From: Bacteroidota bacterium
GTDB lineage: Bacteria; Bacteroidota; Bacteroidia; Chitinophagales; Chitinophagaceae
Direction: 5' to 3'
NCBI GenBank assembly: GCA_016711825.1
Contig: JADJSG010000011.1
Coordinates: 186,001 to 250,000 of the forward strand
DNA length: 64,000 bases
Positions 38,001 to 45,389 of the stretch are shown one piece after another. How positions within the stretch are numbered: position 1 is the first letter of the stretch; each line of letters begins with the position of its first letter. The notes beneath the pieces are model-generated. The model did not search any database. It worked only from the letters and a program-made list of their open reading frames with translations, and was not told the DNA's origin. The position numbers were made by a program, and so were the translations under genes.

Positions 38001-38456
38001 ACCTACAGTTGCTGTTGTTTCGCTGATGGTATTGGTATACACTACATTTTGCTGATTATATTGATAGTAGGTATAAGTTGGTATAGTGGTATATGGATAT
38101 ACTTGTCCATTAAACCCGGTAATGATATGTGATGGGTGTTTTGCTTTTACAGAATCTGTTTTGGTAGAATCCACTACATACGTATTGCAAGTATAATCCC
38201 ATTCGCCACAACCGATATTGGTTTGTCCTTGTACTGCTGGTGATATTAATCCATTTTTACAACGCATATTGTAAAGCATATAGATTTTTTCATAAGTAAC
38301 CCCAGGCAGGTCTGGAAAATGGATAACTGAGTCGCGACTATATTGGGTTTGTGTATAATTAAAAGTGGAAGTAATGAGTGTATCACCAGGGACTTGTGCA
38401 AAAACAGATTGAATGATACCACATACTAAAAATAAGAACAGGAAACTTTTTTTCAT
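35025..38456 (-). CDS. PNGase F-like secreted protein with LamG-type domain and T9SS type A tail
   Basis: 1143 residues with a signal peptide (1-20, ends SVFAQ). After an N-terminal PNGase F-like part (GVTYEKIYMLYNMRC, GCGEWDYTCNTYV) comes a concanavalin/LamG-like domain at about 298-480 (FDFNGSNQIHLGN, ITISFWSYG, WNHWAFTKN, FGKMDEFSLW). Then a section matches the peptide-N-glycosidase F core: GERQEDMDIKF, AITGHGQEGEFIPRTHW and DRAGWCPG (772-779). PNGase F cleaves N-glycans from asparagine; activity here is inferred and the acidic catalytic residues were not individually aligned. The T9SS tail (about 1070-1143) contains ILVYPNPAQKQFVVE, IYNQIGQLMD, LIPGFYFIIV and YTRKLLIE. Confidence 0.8.
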   Translation of the reverse strand: MKKSFLFLFLVCGIIQSVFAQVPGDTLITSTFNYTQTQYSRDSVIHFPDLPGVTYEKIYMLYNMRCKNGLISPAVQGQTNIGCGEWDYTCNTYVVDSTKTDSVKAKHPSHIITGFNGQVYPYTTIPTYTYYQYNQQNVVYTNTISETTATVGSGSSTSNAPLHTQLTTSKSQYVWTAAELSAAGLTAGNISSLRLNVSTPGSASQFLKVRMKHVTQSFLNASTPDISGFTEVYFLNTTFTNGINQLNFYNNFNWNGTDNILVEFSFSNASNGTDNIVLSDVSPLVTGLVSQTNDFCFDFNGSNQIHLGNANFANFSNEITISFWSYGNENILPQNTSVLYATNALNQRQANVHLPWSNASVYWDCGSGGPFDRIDKPATNPEFEGQWNHWAFTKNATTGIMNIYLNGTLWHTGSGKTLPVEITDFMLGGGPNMSNPYFGKMDEFSLWKTALSQATIQAWMNKSISPSHPDYANLVAYYPLNEGTGAVSADVSPANASAAVAGTPSWKIIKGKDIFKNFTETSNRPMVTFVQGVYTQTTTPIIVLDSVQNTTNTVYSFISAGGNILPFDTNTYYQAGYTYVYDGNTNLIIDSVNIASMGTINITQLDYYQKRPAAFQLVSFVTPYGINLDLGMGGKTWVFDVTDYAPILKGWKRMFINGGGERQEDMDIKFMYIVGTPPRDVKDINNIWRVDAPGYQSILNDDIYEPRDVTLNPNAVSFKIKSAITGHGQEGEFIPRTHWINIAGGAPEFSWDVWKPCAENPVYPQGGTWIYDRAGWCPGMATDVKEMDITPYVTVPGINNIDYGLVTASGSSNYWVSNQLVSYGAANFTLDAAIIDIKNPTNKVAYARSNPICKSPIIVIRNTGSTTLTSLTIEYWVNNNPVKEVFQWTGSLAFMESAEVTLPLSANLWSAVNGPTNNQFHAMISNPNNGSDGYVHNNTFHSTFNITNVVPSNFIIWFKTNLAGAESKYELFDESGNQIFIRENMANSTNYRDTFKLGWGCYSLVISDSEEDGIDFWANNDGIGFARLRTAAGGTIINFEGDFGKSFIYNFTVDYPLSYDDLYDTKEILVYPNPAQKQFVVEGKNIENSQVKIYNQIGQLMDLPHHQEVNKMHFNSTSLIPGFYFIIVQDENNKTYTRKLLIE

Positions 38457-38539
38457 ATAAAAAAATAGGATTGTTTCGCAAATCTATGCAAAAAAATCCT
38501 ATTTTTTAGAATCAACAAGATGAAAATAGAAGAACCTAT

Positions 38540-39715
38540 CTATTTCAATTTGCGCAATATATCGCCAGGCATAGCGCCTTCGTTCACAAGAATGGCGGTA
38601 GTTTTATAATTGAAAAATGCTTTTGAAACATAGAGATAACCTTTGTAGTCGTTTTTGTCGCCCCAGCTATTTTTTACCATGTAGTATTCTTTACCCAACT
38701 GGTCTTTGGCTAATCCTACGATATGCATTCCATGATCGTCGGTGGTGCTGTAATTATCAAATGCATCTTCACGTACTTCGGCAGTGATGTTTTTTTCTTT
38801 TTTTGGACCATCAAATATTTTTTTCAATTCGTCGGCTTCCATATCTTCAAATTCTTTTTCAGGTACAATAGCAACCCCATTTTTCCAGCTAAATCCTTTT
38901 TCACTCACATCGGTAGCCCATGCTACTGTATAACCGTTTTGTAAAGCATTATCTACAATAGCGGTTAAGTCGTTGAAAGGTACATTATATACACTTTGAA
39001 GGCTCCAATTGTCGGGAACCATCAATAAAGTTGGTTCATAATATGGCGCATAGGTAAAAGAAGATAATTCAATATACTTATCTGCATTTAAACCAACCAC
39101 TTCATTGGCAAAAGTAAGCGGTGTGTATTCCTTTCCTTTCCAGGTAAAAGATTCTGGTGCTTTGCCAAGGTATGCATCAAGTGCTGCGGTAAACGCAGGT
39201 AACCAGTTTTTAGTCAATTTGCCATTTTTATTTTCAACAATCCCTTTGAGCATGCCTTCTAAAGCAGCCTGCATTTCACCAAATTTGTTTTTTGAGGTAC
39301 CATAGTTAAGACCTGTGTAAACTTCATAGGGAACGGCTCCATATTTTTTATAAATAGCTACTACATCATGCAATTCTGCCCCATCACCCCAACCTATGTT
39401 GCCGTGCATACGAACATAGTTTTTGGCACGTTCAATATAGGCACATCTGGCGGTATAGATTTCAGAAATATCAACAAATTCTTTTCCACTTTTCATCATT
39501 TCACTTTCAAGAAATGAATTGCCTGAGTAACTCCAACAAGTGCCTGAGCTTCCTTGATTTTTTACAGGGCTGTCTTCTAAATCAATAATGGTGGTGAATT
39601 TAAATTTCTTAGCGCTATCAGATTTATTGGCGTCTAATGATTTTACGAGATCGTCTTGAGCCATTGCATTCAATGCAAAACCGAGACTAATGAATGATAC
39701 AATTATTTTTTTCAT
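38540..39715 (-). CDS. C1-family (PepC/bleomycin hydrolase-like) cysteine peptidase, exported
   Basis: 391 residues. A signal peptide (MKKIIVSFISLGFALNAMAQ) places it in the periplasm or outside, unlike the cytoplasmic PepC enzymes. The catalytic set is visible: oxyanion Gln54 and nucleophile Cys60 in VKNQGSSGTCWSYSG, a histidine in DDHGMHIVG (H328, corresponding to the HAM of the family) and Asn349 in VKNSWGD. GNIGWGDGAELHDVVAIYKKYGAVPYEVY is another family phrase. It ends with a plain basic ILRKLK and has no T9SS tail. It sits 83 bp from the PNGase F-like gene on the same strand. Confidence 0.92.
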   Translation of the reverse strand: MKKIIVSFISLGFALNAMAQDDLVKSLDANKSDSAKKFKFTTIIDLEDSPVKNQGSSGTCWSYSGNSFLESEMMKSGKEFVDISEIYTARCAYIERAKNYVRMHGNIGWGDGAELHDVVAIYKKYGAVPYEVYTGLNYGTSKNKFGEMQAALEGMLKGIVENKNGKLTKNWLPAFTAALDAYLGKAPESFTWKGKEYTPLTFANEVVGLNADKYIELSSFTYAPYYEPTLLMVPDNWSLQSVYNVPFNDLTAIVDNALQNGYTVAWATDVSEKGFSWKNGVAIVPEKEFEDMEADELKKIFDGPKKEKNITAEVREDAFDNYSTTDDHGMHIVGLAKDQLGKEYYMVKNSWGDKNDYKGYLYVSKAFFNYKTTAILVNEGAMPGDILRKLK

Positions 39716-39827
39716 GGCGTGAAAATAATACAGGAAATGAAAAATAAATAAATAAATTGGATGAGCGGTTAAAAAACTATAGGGTTTTTGAAAACATTAT
39801 ACAGTATAGCAATCATCCCCCACCTAC

Positions 39828-40955
39828 TCAATACACAAATGATACATAATGATCGGGACTAATCATTTCGGTGCTTGCATTTGGATACAAGTTTGTAAAT
39901 GCTTTTGTAATGCGCGTCTTTTGTAAAGGATTCCATTTCATTTCATATGCACGAATTTCATCTTGTTCGGTTTCTACATAATCTACTTCCTGTTGTTGCA
40001 TACTGCGCCAAAATTTGCTTTTTGTATTTTTTTGTTTATAATGATTCATTTTTATTCTTTCTGTCACGATAAAGTTTTCCCACAAAGCACCGCTATCATT
40101 TCTTAATGCAAGAGGTTTGAAATTGTCAATAATAGCATTGCGAATGCCATTATCCCAAAAATATATTTTTTTCATTTTGCTTACTTCCTTTCTGTCATTT
40201 GTGCTATGGCTTCGGAGACGATACACAACAAATGATTTCTCAAGTAAATCAATATAGGTTTCTACAGTATCTGATTTTACTTTCAATTGAGTGGCCAGCT
40301 CATGCATCGACACTTCATTGCCCATCTGATGCGCTAATAGCTGCAGTAGCTTATCAAGAAGCTCAGGTTTGCGAATATCTTTCCATGCTAATACATCTTT
40401 GTATAGATAACTACCAGCTAAACTTTTTACATATATTTCGGCGTCTTCTTTATTGAGCACTGCATCAGGGTATAGACCATGCACCAAATGCCAATGAAGA
40501 TTATCACGCAATTGCATTTGTTGATTCATATCGTAAATCTCACTTAATGAAAACGGATACAAGTGAAATAAAAAATGTCGACCTGTTAAAGGTTCAAATA
40601 TTTTATCGGCGATTTCCAATGCGGAAGAACCTGTTGCTATAATTTGTTTTTCTTTAAAATTGTCAGCCATCATTTTAAGACAAAGGCCTATGTTTTCAAT
40701 TTGTTGTGCTTCATCAATCACTATTAATTCATTATTGCCGATCATATGTCTAAGACTAGCAACTGAAAGGCCTGCAAACAATTGTTTGTTAGCCGGCTCT
40801 TCTGCATTGATATAAAGGGTTGGTTTATTGCTTTTTTCAAGCAAATCTTGCAATAAGGTTGTTTTGCCAACTTGTCTTGCGCCGGTAATGATGAGTATTT
40901 TTTTGCGAAACATCCATTTATCCAATGTTGCAGCAAGATGCCTTTTAAATTCCAT
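39828..40955 (-). CDS. AAA_14/DUF4143 ATP-binding protein
   Basis: 375 residues. Walker A TGARQVGKTTLL (Lys31), Walker B ELIVIDEAQQ, sensor-like IIATGSSALEI, then HLYPFSLSEIYDM, which is typical of AAA_14. The C-terminal part is a DUF4143/nuclease-like module (ETYIDLLEKSFVVYRLRSHS, KIYFWDNGIRNAIIDNF, GALWENFIVTERIK, FWRSMQQQEVDYVET, YEMKW), whose E-V-D-Y and E-M-K spacing recalls restriction-like folds. Such genes are widespread, mobile-looking and of uncertain role. The promoter region carries two identical palindromes (40984-41035), suggesting tight repression or autoregulation. Confidence 0.9.
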   Translation of the reverse strand: MEFKRHLAATLDKWMFRKKILIITGARQVGKTTLLQDLLEKSNKPTLYINAEEPANKQLFAGLSVASLRHMIGNNELIVIDEAQQIENIGLCLKMMADNFKEKQIIATGSSALEIADKIFEPLTGRHFLFHLYPFSLSEIYDMNQQMQLRDNLHWHLVHGLYPDAVLNKEDAEIYVKSLAGSYLYKDVLAWKDIRKPELLDKLLQLLAHQMGNEVSMHELATQLKVKSDTVETYIDLLEKSFVVYRLRSHSTNDRKEVSKMKKIYFWDNGIRNAIIDNFKPLALRNDSGALWENFIVTERIKMNHYKQKNTKSKFWRSMQQQEVDYVETEQDEIRAYEMKWNPLQKTRITKAFTNLYPNASTEMISPDHYVSFVY

Positions 40956-40983
40956 GTGGTGTGTTTTAGTACAAAAGTATTAA

Positions 40984-41003
40984 TTTTTCCGTTATATCGG
41001 AAA
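40984..41003. promoter_or_regulatory. Operator palindrome, proximal copy
   Basis: TTTCCG-N6-CGGAAA inverted repeat within a 20-bp unit that is repeated exactly at 41016-41035. It lies 28 bp upstream of the AAA_14 ATG. The 32-bp start-to-start spacing is about three helical turns, so two dimers could bind the same face of the DNA. Confidence 0.65.
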
Positions 41004-41015
41004 TATTAATACTTA

Positions 41016-41035
41016 TTTTTCCGTTATATCGGAAA
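41016..41035. promoter_or_regulatory. Operator palindrome, distal copy
   Basis: Exact second copy of the 20-bp unit. The flanks (ATTAATAC between copies, A-rich beyond) suggest it overlaps the promoter of the AAA_14 gene. The binding protein is unknown; no separate DNA-binding gene is adjacent. Confidence 0.65.
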
Positions 41036-41212
41036 AATCTGTATTTATATTTATTATTAAGGTCCGCTGAAAGTATTTTCTCTATTGAACCTAAATTTTG
41101 CAGTCGAAATCTATTACGAGCTAAAACTGCTGCAAATACAAAAGAAAATCTTGTGTGTCGCATGAGCGAGTCGATGGTTAGAATGCTTAGCCCTATTTGT
41201 TGAAACAAGCTA

Positions 41213-41351
41213 TGGAATTTTCTTTATTTCACATTGGTATAAATATGCAAGCCCTAAAATATTTTTTGCATAACTCCATTATGTCATTGTATTTTTAGTC
41301 CGGAGTATTCTATCTTTACCTTATGAAATATATCACACTCTTGTGTTTGTT
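41213..41351 (+). repeat. Truncated duplicate of the YCII-like gene's promoter and first codons
   Basis: About 139 bp closely matching 43251-43395. It contains the same leader (ATTTCACATTGGTATAAATA..., TATCTTTACC) and an ATG at 41323 whose first nine codons (MKYITLLCL) are those of the intact gene at 43367. It then diverges to FSSV and a stop, so it is a gene remnant. Confidence 0.8.
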
Positions 41352-41494
41352 TTCATCAGTATGAATGGCTGGTCGCGAAGGGTTAATAATGAGATGCTGT
41401 GTTTGTATGCGCGATATTGATTGATTTTTAGAAAAGTTTCTCAATCGCCAACACATAGCATAAATAGATTAAAGCAATAATTATGATGGCAGTT

Positions 41495-43021
41495 TTATTC
41501 AATAATTACTTTCTTTGTTTGCCCATCACACTTAATAAAATAGATTCCTTTTGTATAGCGTTGAATATCAATCTCGTCAAGATGGGTTGTGTACAACAAT
41601 TCGCCTACCAAATTATACAATTCCTTTCTTTTACCATTTTTATTTTTGAAATAAAACTTACTATTACTTGGATTAGGCCATACCTCTAGTTCCTCTACTC
41701 CCATCTTTGCTGGGATAGGGAGGCCTACCGGCCAGCACACCTGCCCACTCGGACCCAGCGTATAATCAGGCATATTAGGTGGCGATGTAACAGCAAATAT
41801 TACATTTGTATCTAACCTAAAGCATTTACGACAGAATTGACAGCCAACTCCTTTTATATCGGGCTTGTCAATGACACTACTTTCGTGAGCTTGACCGCCA
41901 AAGTATCCAATGTAAATCCGACCATCTACTCCACCATACAAATGGCTATAATACTGAAACTTTTGATGCGTGGTATCTGGACCGTGTATAACTCGATACC
42001 AAGCTAACATGCTATCAGGTTCCTGATACTCAAATTGATAAATATTCCAACGTCTTGTGATATAGATATATTGACCATTTGGAGAAAAACAAACGCCATA
42101 GCAAAGGCTATCGAGTAAATATTGAGGTAATGGATTTGGTATGGTAGTGCTATCAACAGGAATATTAAACACTTTTGGGTTGCTCAATTCACCAGTACAC
42201 CTATCAAAATCTGCCAAAAATAATTGATTAGCTTTCTCCTGTACGGATGCAAACTTAGTGCCATCCTTACTAAAGGCATATTGTCCTAATCGGTCATAAA
42301 TAGAATATTTGGGTTCAGCGAAGTTTTGTATCCAGGGACCTTCAATGGTATCTGCTTTTACTAGAAATCTGTAAATTCTATTGGTGTCGTATTCACCTTG
42401 CTTTAGCAGCCACCAGTCTATGCCATTGCTATGCCTACATGCCTGCATCATTGTTTTATGAATGGCAACACCTTGAAGTAACATTTTATTCTTTACTATT
42501 ACACTGCCGTGGCCTCCATTTGCATTCATATCCACCACATTTACTTGTAATCTGTCAAAAGGAACCCCCCCGCCCCCCGCATTGGTTACATAAAAATCCC
42601 ATGCGCTATCCGAAATAGTACTAATAAACACATAAAAAAGGCCGTTATTCCCTTTAGGTAGTATCAAGGAAGACTGAGTAGCCGATGAACTTGGAATTGC
42701 ATCATAATTATAATAGAAACTCTCCACCAAATGGTCGCCATTGTCCATGATGCCTCCTAAACTATCATATAAAACCATCCCATTACAGGAAAATAGAAGT
42801 TTGCCTGTTGCACTATCGCAAATATTGCTATGTCCGCCAAGATAATAATATGGAGGGGGATTCCCATAAATTATTTTAATAGTAGGTCGTGAGGTATCTG
42901 TAAACGTAGCTTCTATAGCTCTTGCTCCTTGTATCCAACGTTTGCCACTTAAATTTTGCGAAGTGGCATATTGGCCGCTTAACAAAATAAAAAAAGCACA
43001 AATTACAAATAGTTTTTTCAT
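41495..43021 (-). CDS. Secreted protein with T9SS type A tail, possibly beta-propeller
   Basis: 508 residues with a signal peptide (1-21, ends YATSQ). The body contains short strand-rich phrases spaced like propeller blades (YAFSKDGTKFASVQEK, CFSPNGQYIYITRRW, YYSHLYGGVDGRIYIGYFG), reminiscent of the WD40-like, PQQ-like domains of Bacteroidota surface proteins; no catalytic motif is seen. The T9SS tail is the last about 70 residues (ELEVWPNPSNSKFYF, LYNLVGELLYTT, YTKGIYFIKC, TKKVIIE). A run of C7-G-C6 at 42565-42578 encodes NAGGGGVP. It is flanked by the duplicated YCII-gene leaders, which marks the locus as rearranged. Confidence 0.8.
   Translation of the reverse strand: MKKLFVICAFFILLSGQYATSQNLSGKRWIQGARAIEATFTDTSRPTIKIIYGNPPPYYYLGGHSNICDSATGKLLFSCNGMVLYDSLGGIMDNGDHLVESFYYNYDAIPSSSATQSSLILPKGNNGLFYVFISTISDSAWDFYVTNAGGGGVPFDRLQVNVVDMNANGGHGSVIVKNKMLLQGVAIHKTMMQACRHSNGIDWWLLKQGEYDTNRIYRFLVKADTIEGPWIQNFAEPKYSIYDRLGQYAFSKDGTKFASVQEKANQLFLADFDRCTGELSNPKVFNIPVDSTTIPNPLPQYLLDSLCYGVCFSPNGQYIYITRRWNIYQFEYQEPDSMLAWYRVIHGPDTTHQKFQYYSHLYGGVDGRIYIGYFGGQAHESSVIDKPDIKGVGCQFCRKCFRLDTNVIFAVTSPPNMPDYTLGPSGQVCWPVGLPIPAKMGVEELEVWPNPSNSKFYFKNKNGKRKELYNLVGELLYTTHLDEIDIQRYTKGIYFIKCDGQTKKVIIE
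42565..42578 (-). repeat. C7-G-C6 homopolymer tract inside the T9SS protein gene
   Basis: On the coding strand this reads G6-C-G7 and encodes a glycine run. Such tracts are prone to slippage; the length present here keeps the gene in frame. Confidence 0.5.
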
Positions 43022-43027
43022 CGTAAA

Positions 43028-43183
43028 TTATTTCATTATAGTTAACTTTCCAATGGTCTTTTTCATACTAGGGAATTCTACTTCATAATGGTAAATTCCA
43101 TTAGGAATTTCACCTATTTGCAGTTGTGTTTTTGTGGCATTCATAGTAAGAGTGTATGTCTTCAAAGTAAAGTGGACTAGTTT
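43028..43183 (-). pseudogene. Orphan T9SS C-terminal tail fragment
   Basis: The minus-strand frame is open for 51 codons before the stop at 43028-43030 and is bounded by a stop at 43184-43186. It reads KLVHFTLKTYTLTMN..., LQIGEIPNGIYHYEVEF and ends TIGKLTIMK. This is the pattern of a T9SS type A sorting-domain C-terminus (G-x-L-V, LxxGIYxYxV, GKLxxxK). There is no start or N-terminal body, so it appears to be the remaining 3' end of a lost secreted-protein gene, 6 bp before the ATG of the intact T9SS gene. Confidence 0.65.
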
Positions 43184-43250
43184 TTAAGGAGGGATTCATT
43201 CTAAATCAAAGTTAAGTTTAATTTGTTTAATATATTTTTTTTTGTAAAGT

Positions 43251-43395
43251 TGGAATTCCATTTTTCTTAATTTCACATTGGTATAAATATGCAAGCCCTT
43301 AAATATTTTTTGCATAACTCCTTTAAAACATTGAATTTATAGTCCCCAATATTTTATCTTTACCTTATGAAATATATCACACTCTTGTGTTTGTT
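43251..43395 (+). repeat. Intact copy of the duplicated leader (YCII-like gene promoter and start)
   Basis: Matches 41213-41351 over nearly its full length, including about 115 bp upstream of the ATG and the first nine codons. The near-consensus TATCTTTA just before the ATG may be the -7 box; it is kept in both copies. Confidence 0.8.
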
Positions 43396-43825
43396 ATGCC
43401 TCACCATGGCCACATCCTTTGCGCAAACGCTTAACCCCAAATATGATTCTTTACTTGCAAAAAAACTCAACGCAAACGAGAATGGTATGAAAAGTTATGT
43501 ATTAGTCATCCTCAAAACAGGAAGCAATACCCAAAGCGATAAGCATTTTACCGATAGTTGTTTTCAAGGTCATATGAAAAATATTGAACGAATGGCATCC
43601 CTTAAAAAATTGATTGTGGCAGGACCGATGAAAAAAAATGACAAAACCTATCGTGGTATATTTATATTGGATGTTGCTACATTCGAAGAAGCACAGGCAT
43701 TGATACAACTTGATGATGCCATTCAAGCAAATTTGCTTGAGCCCGAATTTTATACCTGGTATGGCTCGGCTGCTTTGCCTGAATACTTAGAGGCATCAGA
43801 GAAGGTTTGGAAAAAGAGAAACTAA
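43367..43825 (+). CDS. Exported YCII-related protein
   Basis: 152 residues. Signal peptide MKYITLLCLLCLTMATSFAQ. The mature domain is YCII-like (dimeric alpha+beta barrel): KSYVLVILKTGSNTQ, FQGHMKNIERMASLKKLIVAGPM, YRGIFILDVATFEEAQALI, DAIQANLLEPEFYTWYG. Members bind small ligands or are dehydrochlorinase/transcription-linked relatives; the function of exported ones is not established. Its stop overlaps that of the convergent HD-domain gene by 4 bp. A truncated duplicate of its start lies at 41213-41351. Confidence 0.85.
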   Translation: MKYITLLCLLCLTMATSFAQTLNPKYDSLLAKKLNANENGMKSYVLVILKTGSNTQSDKHFTDSCFQGHMKNIERMASLKKLIVAGPMKKNDKTYRGIFILDVATFEEAQALIQLDDAIQANLLEPEFYTWYGSAALPEYLEASEKVWKKRN

Positions 43826-44412
43826 TCCGGATAGTTCATACTATGTATCAACTTTTGTAAGTTGTCCTCTTTTTTCATTGTTCTGTGATGAATGCAATAA
43901 GCAGTATGATAATGATGCGATTGTAAAAAATCAATTTGAATTTGATTCCAGTCACGAATACTTAAATCTGGTTTATAATGTTTTAATTCAAGATAGAGTT
44001 TTGTGCCTATGGTTTCAAAATCATCTGTACCCAAATATTCCAAATCAGCATCTGCCAATATATCTTCTAATTTGTTTTGCGGGTTTTGTGGTATTTCGGT
44101 GGCTCGTATCAATCCTTTGATTGTTTGAATTTCAAGGTCGTTGTATCCAAACTCGGGGAGCTTTTTTACAGCCAATCGGATACTCTCGGCTTCATGTCCT
44201 TTGTTGATATGTATAAAACCAGCATCATGAAAGAGTGCCGCTGTTTTGATCAACAAAATATCATCATTTGAAATATTTTCTTCCCGTGCTATAAACTCCG
44301 ACATTTCAATGACATGTAAAGTATGTTGCCAATGATGATAAGTGAGGTAAGGTGGTAATTTTTGTTTTAAACAATCGAGTACATAATGGTACAATACATT
44401 CCAGTCTTTCAT
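43822..44412 (-). CDS. HD-domain metal-dependent phosphohydrolase
   Basis: 196 residues. The HD signature is complete: HHWQHTLHVIEMSEFIA for the first histidine, KTAALFHDAGFIH for the HD doublet, GHEAESI for a further histidine and LADADLEYLG for the final aspartate. These should hold one or two metals for phosphoester hydrolysis, possibly of nucleotides; the substrate is not evident. It begins just after yitT-like gene on the same strand (3 bp gap), so the two are likely co-transcribed. Confidence 0.9.
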   Translation of the reverse strand: MKDWNVLYHYVLDCLKQKLPPYLTYHHWQHTLHVIEMSEFIAREENISNDDILLIKTAALFHDAGFIHINKGHEAESIRLAVKKLPEFGYNDLEIQTIKGLIRATEIPQNPQNKLEDILADADLEYLGTDDFETIGTKLYLELKHYKPDLSIRDWNQIQIDFLQSHHYHTAYCIHHRTMKKEDNLQKLIHSMNYPD

Positions 44413-44415
44413 GCC

Positions 44416-45303
44416 TTAGTGTTTTTTCTTTAATCTTAAAATACCTCCACTTGCTTCTTTAATATATTGAATATACATAAAGGCCGCTGGGTCAAGTTCA
44501 CTGATTGCTTCTTTGATTCTTAACAATTCAAGCCTTGTAACTATCGTAACTATAATATCGCAATCTTGTTTTACATCAAAACTTTGGGGCAAATAACCTC
44601 TTTCCCCCTTGATGACTGTGATGCCCTTGCCAAATTTTTTTACAATAATTTCTTTGATTTCCTCACTTCTGGATGAGATGATATTTAGCGAGGTGTATTG
44701 TTCTAAACCATCTGCTACATAATCTAATGATTTGATGGCCGCAAAATAGGTAACAATAGAATACAGGGCGGTTGAAATGCCAAACGAATAAGCTGCCGCT
44801 AAAAAGATTAAGGCATTCATGGCAAAAATGACTTCTGACACATTCAATCCAATTTTTCGGGTAGTCAGCACTGCCAATATTTCAGCCCCATCAGCTGCAG
44901 TACCTCCACGCACACAAAGTCCCATACCTACCCCAATCAGGCAACCGCCAAACAAGGCGATTAAAAGTTTGTCAGATGTAACTGCTTCTATATGAATAAA
45001 AGACATACTGAGGGAGAGTAACAATAGTGTAATTGCACTTTGTACCGCAAAAGTGGTTCCCAGAATTTTTTTACCTAAAAACAAAAAAGGAATATTGAGC
45101 ACAAGTATAATGATACCAAAAGGCCAATGTGTAATTTCATGAATTAAAATGGAAATGCCTGTAATACCACCATCTAAAAAACTATTGGGTATCATAAATC
45201 CCTTGAGAGCCAAGGTAATAATAGCAACGCCCGTAACATTTAATGCGAGGGATTTAAGGTGGAATACTTCCTTCCAATTTATTTTATGATGATGTTGAGA
45301 CAT
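44416..45303 (-). CDS. YitT-family membrane protein (DUF161 + DUF2179)
   Basis: 295 residues. About six TM segments in the first about 200 residues (LALNVTGVAIITLALKGFMIP, GGITGISILIHEITHWPFGIIILVLNIPFLFLG, LIALFGGCLIGVGMGLCVRGGTAADGAEILAV) are typical of YitT. The C-terminal about 90 residues form the soluble DUF2179 domain (SLNIISSRSEEIKEIIVKK, GKGITVIKGERGYL, VTIVTRLELLRIKEAI, PAAFMYIQYIKEASGG). Transported substrate unknown. Upstream of and close to the HD-domain gene. Confidence 0.92.
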   Translation of the reverse strand: MSQHHHKINWKEVFHLKSLALNVTGVAIITLALKGFMIPNSFLDGGITGISILIHEITHWPFGIIILVLNIPFLFLGKKILGTTFAVQSAITLLLLSLSMSFIHIEAVTSDKLLIALFGGCLIGVGMGLCVRGGTAADGAEILAVLTTRKIGLNVSEVIFAMNALIFLAAAYSFGISTALYSIVTYFAAIKSLDYVADGLEQYTSLNIISSRSEEIKEIIVKKFGKGITVIKGERGYLPQSFDVKQDCDIIVTIVTRLELLRIKEAISELDPAAFMYIQYIKEASGGILRLKKKH

Positions 45304-45389
45304 TGCACACTTGTTGACTAAAAATGAGAATTAATTTTTAAAAAGTTTAAATGTAAGAATTTTCTAAAATACTTTTACTATTCTTGACA

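Noticed and set aside
40966..41208. 80-codon frame upstream of the AAA_14 gene
   Set aside because: It runs through the two operator palindromes, whose repeat gives it its end; it shows no domain pattern and would sit in the promoter.
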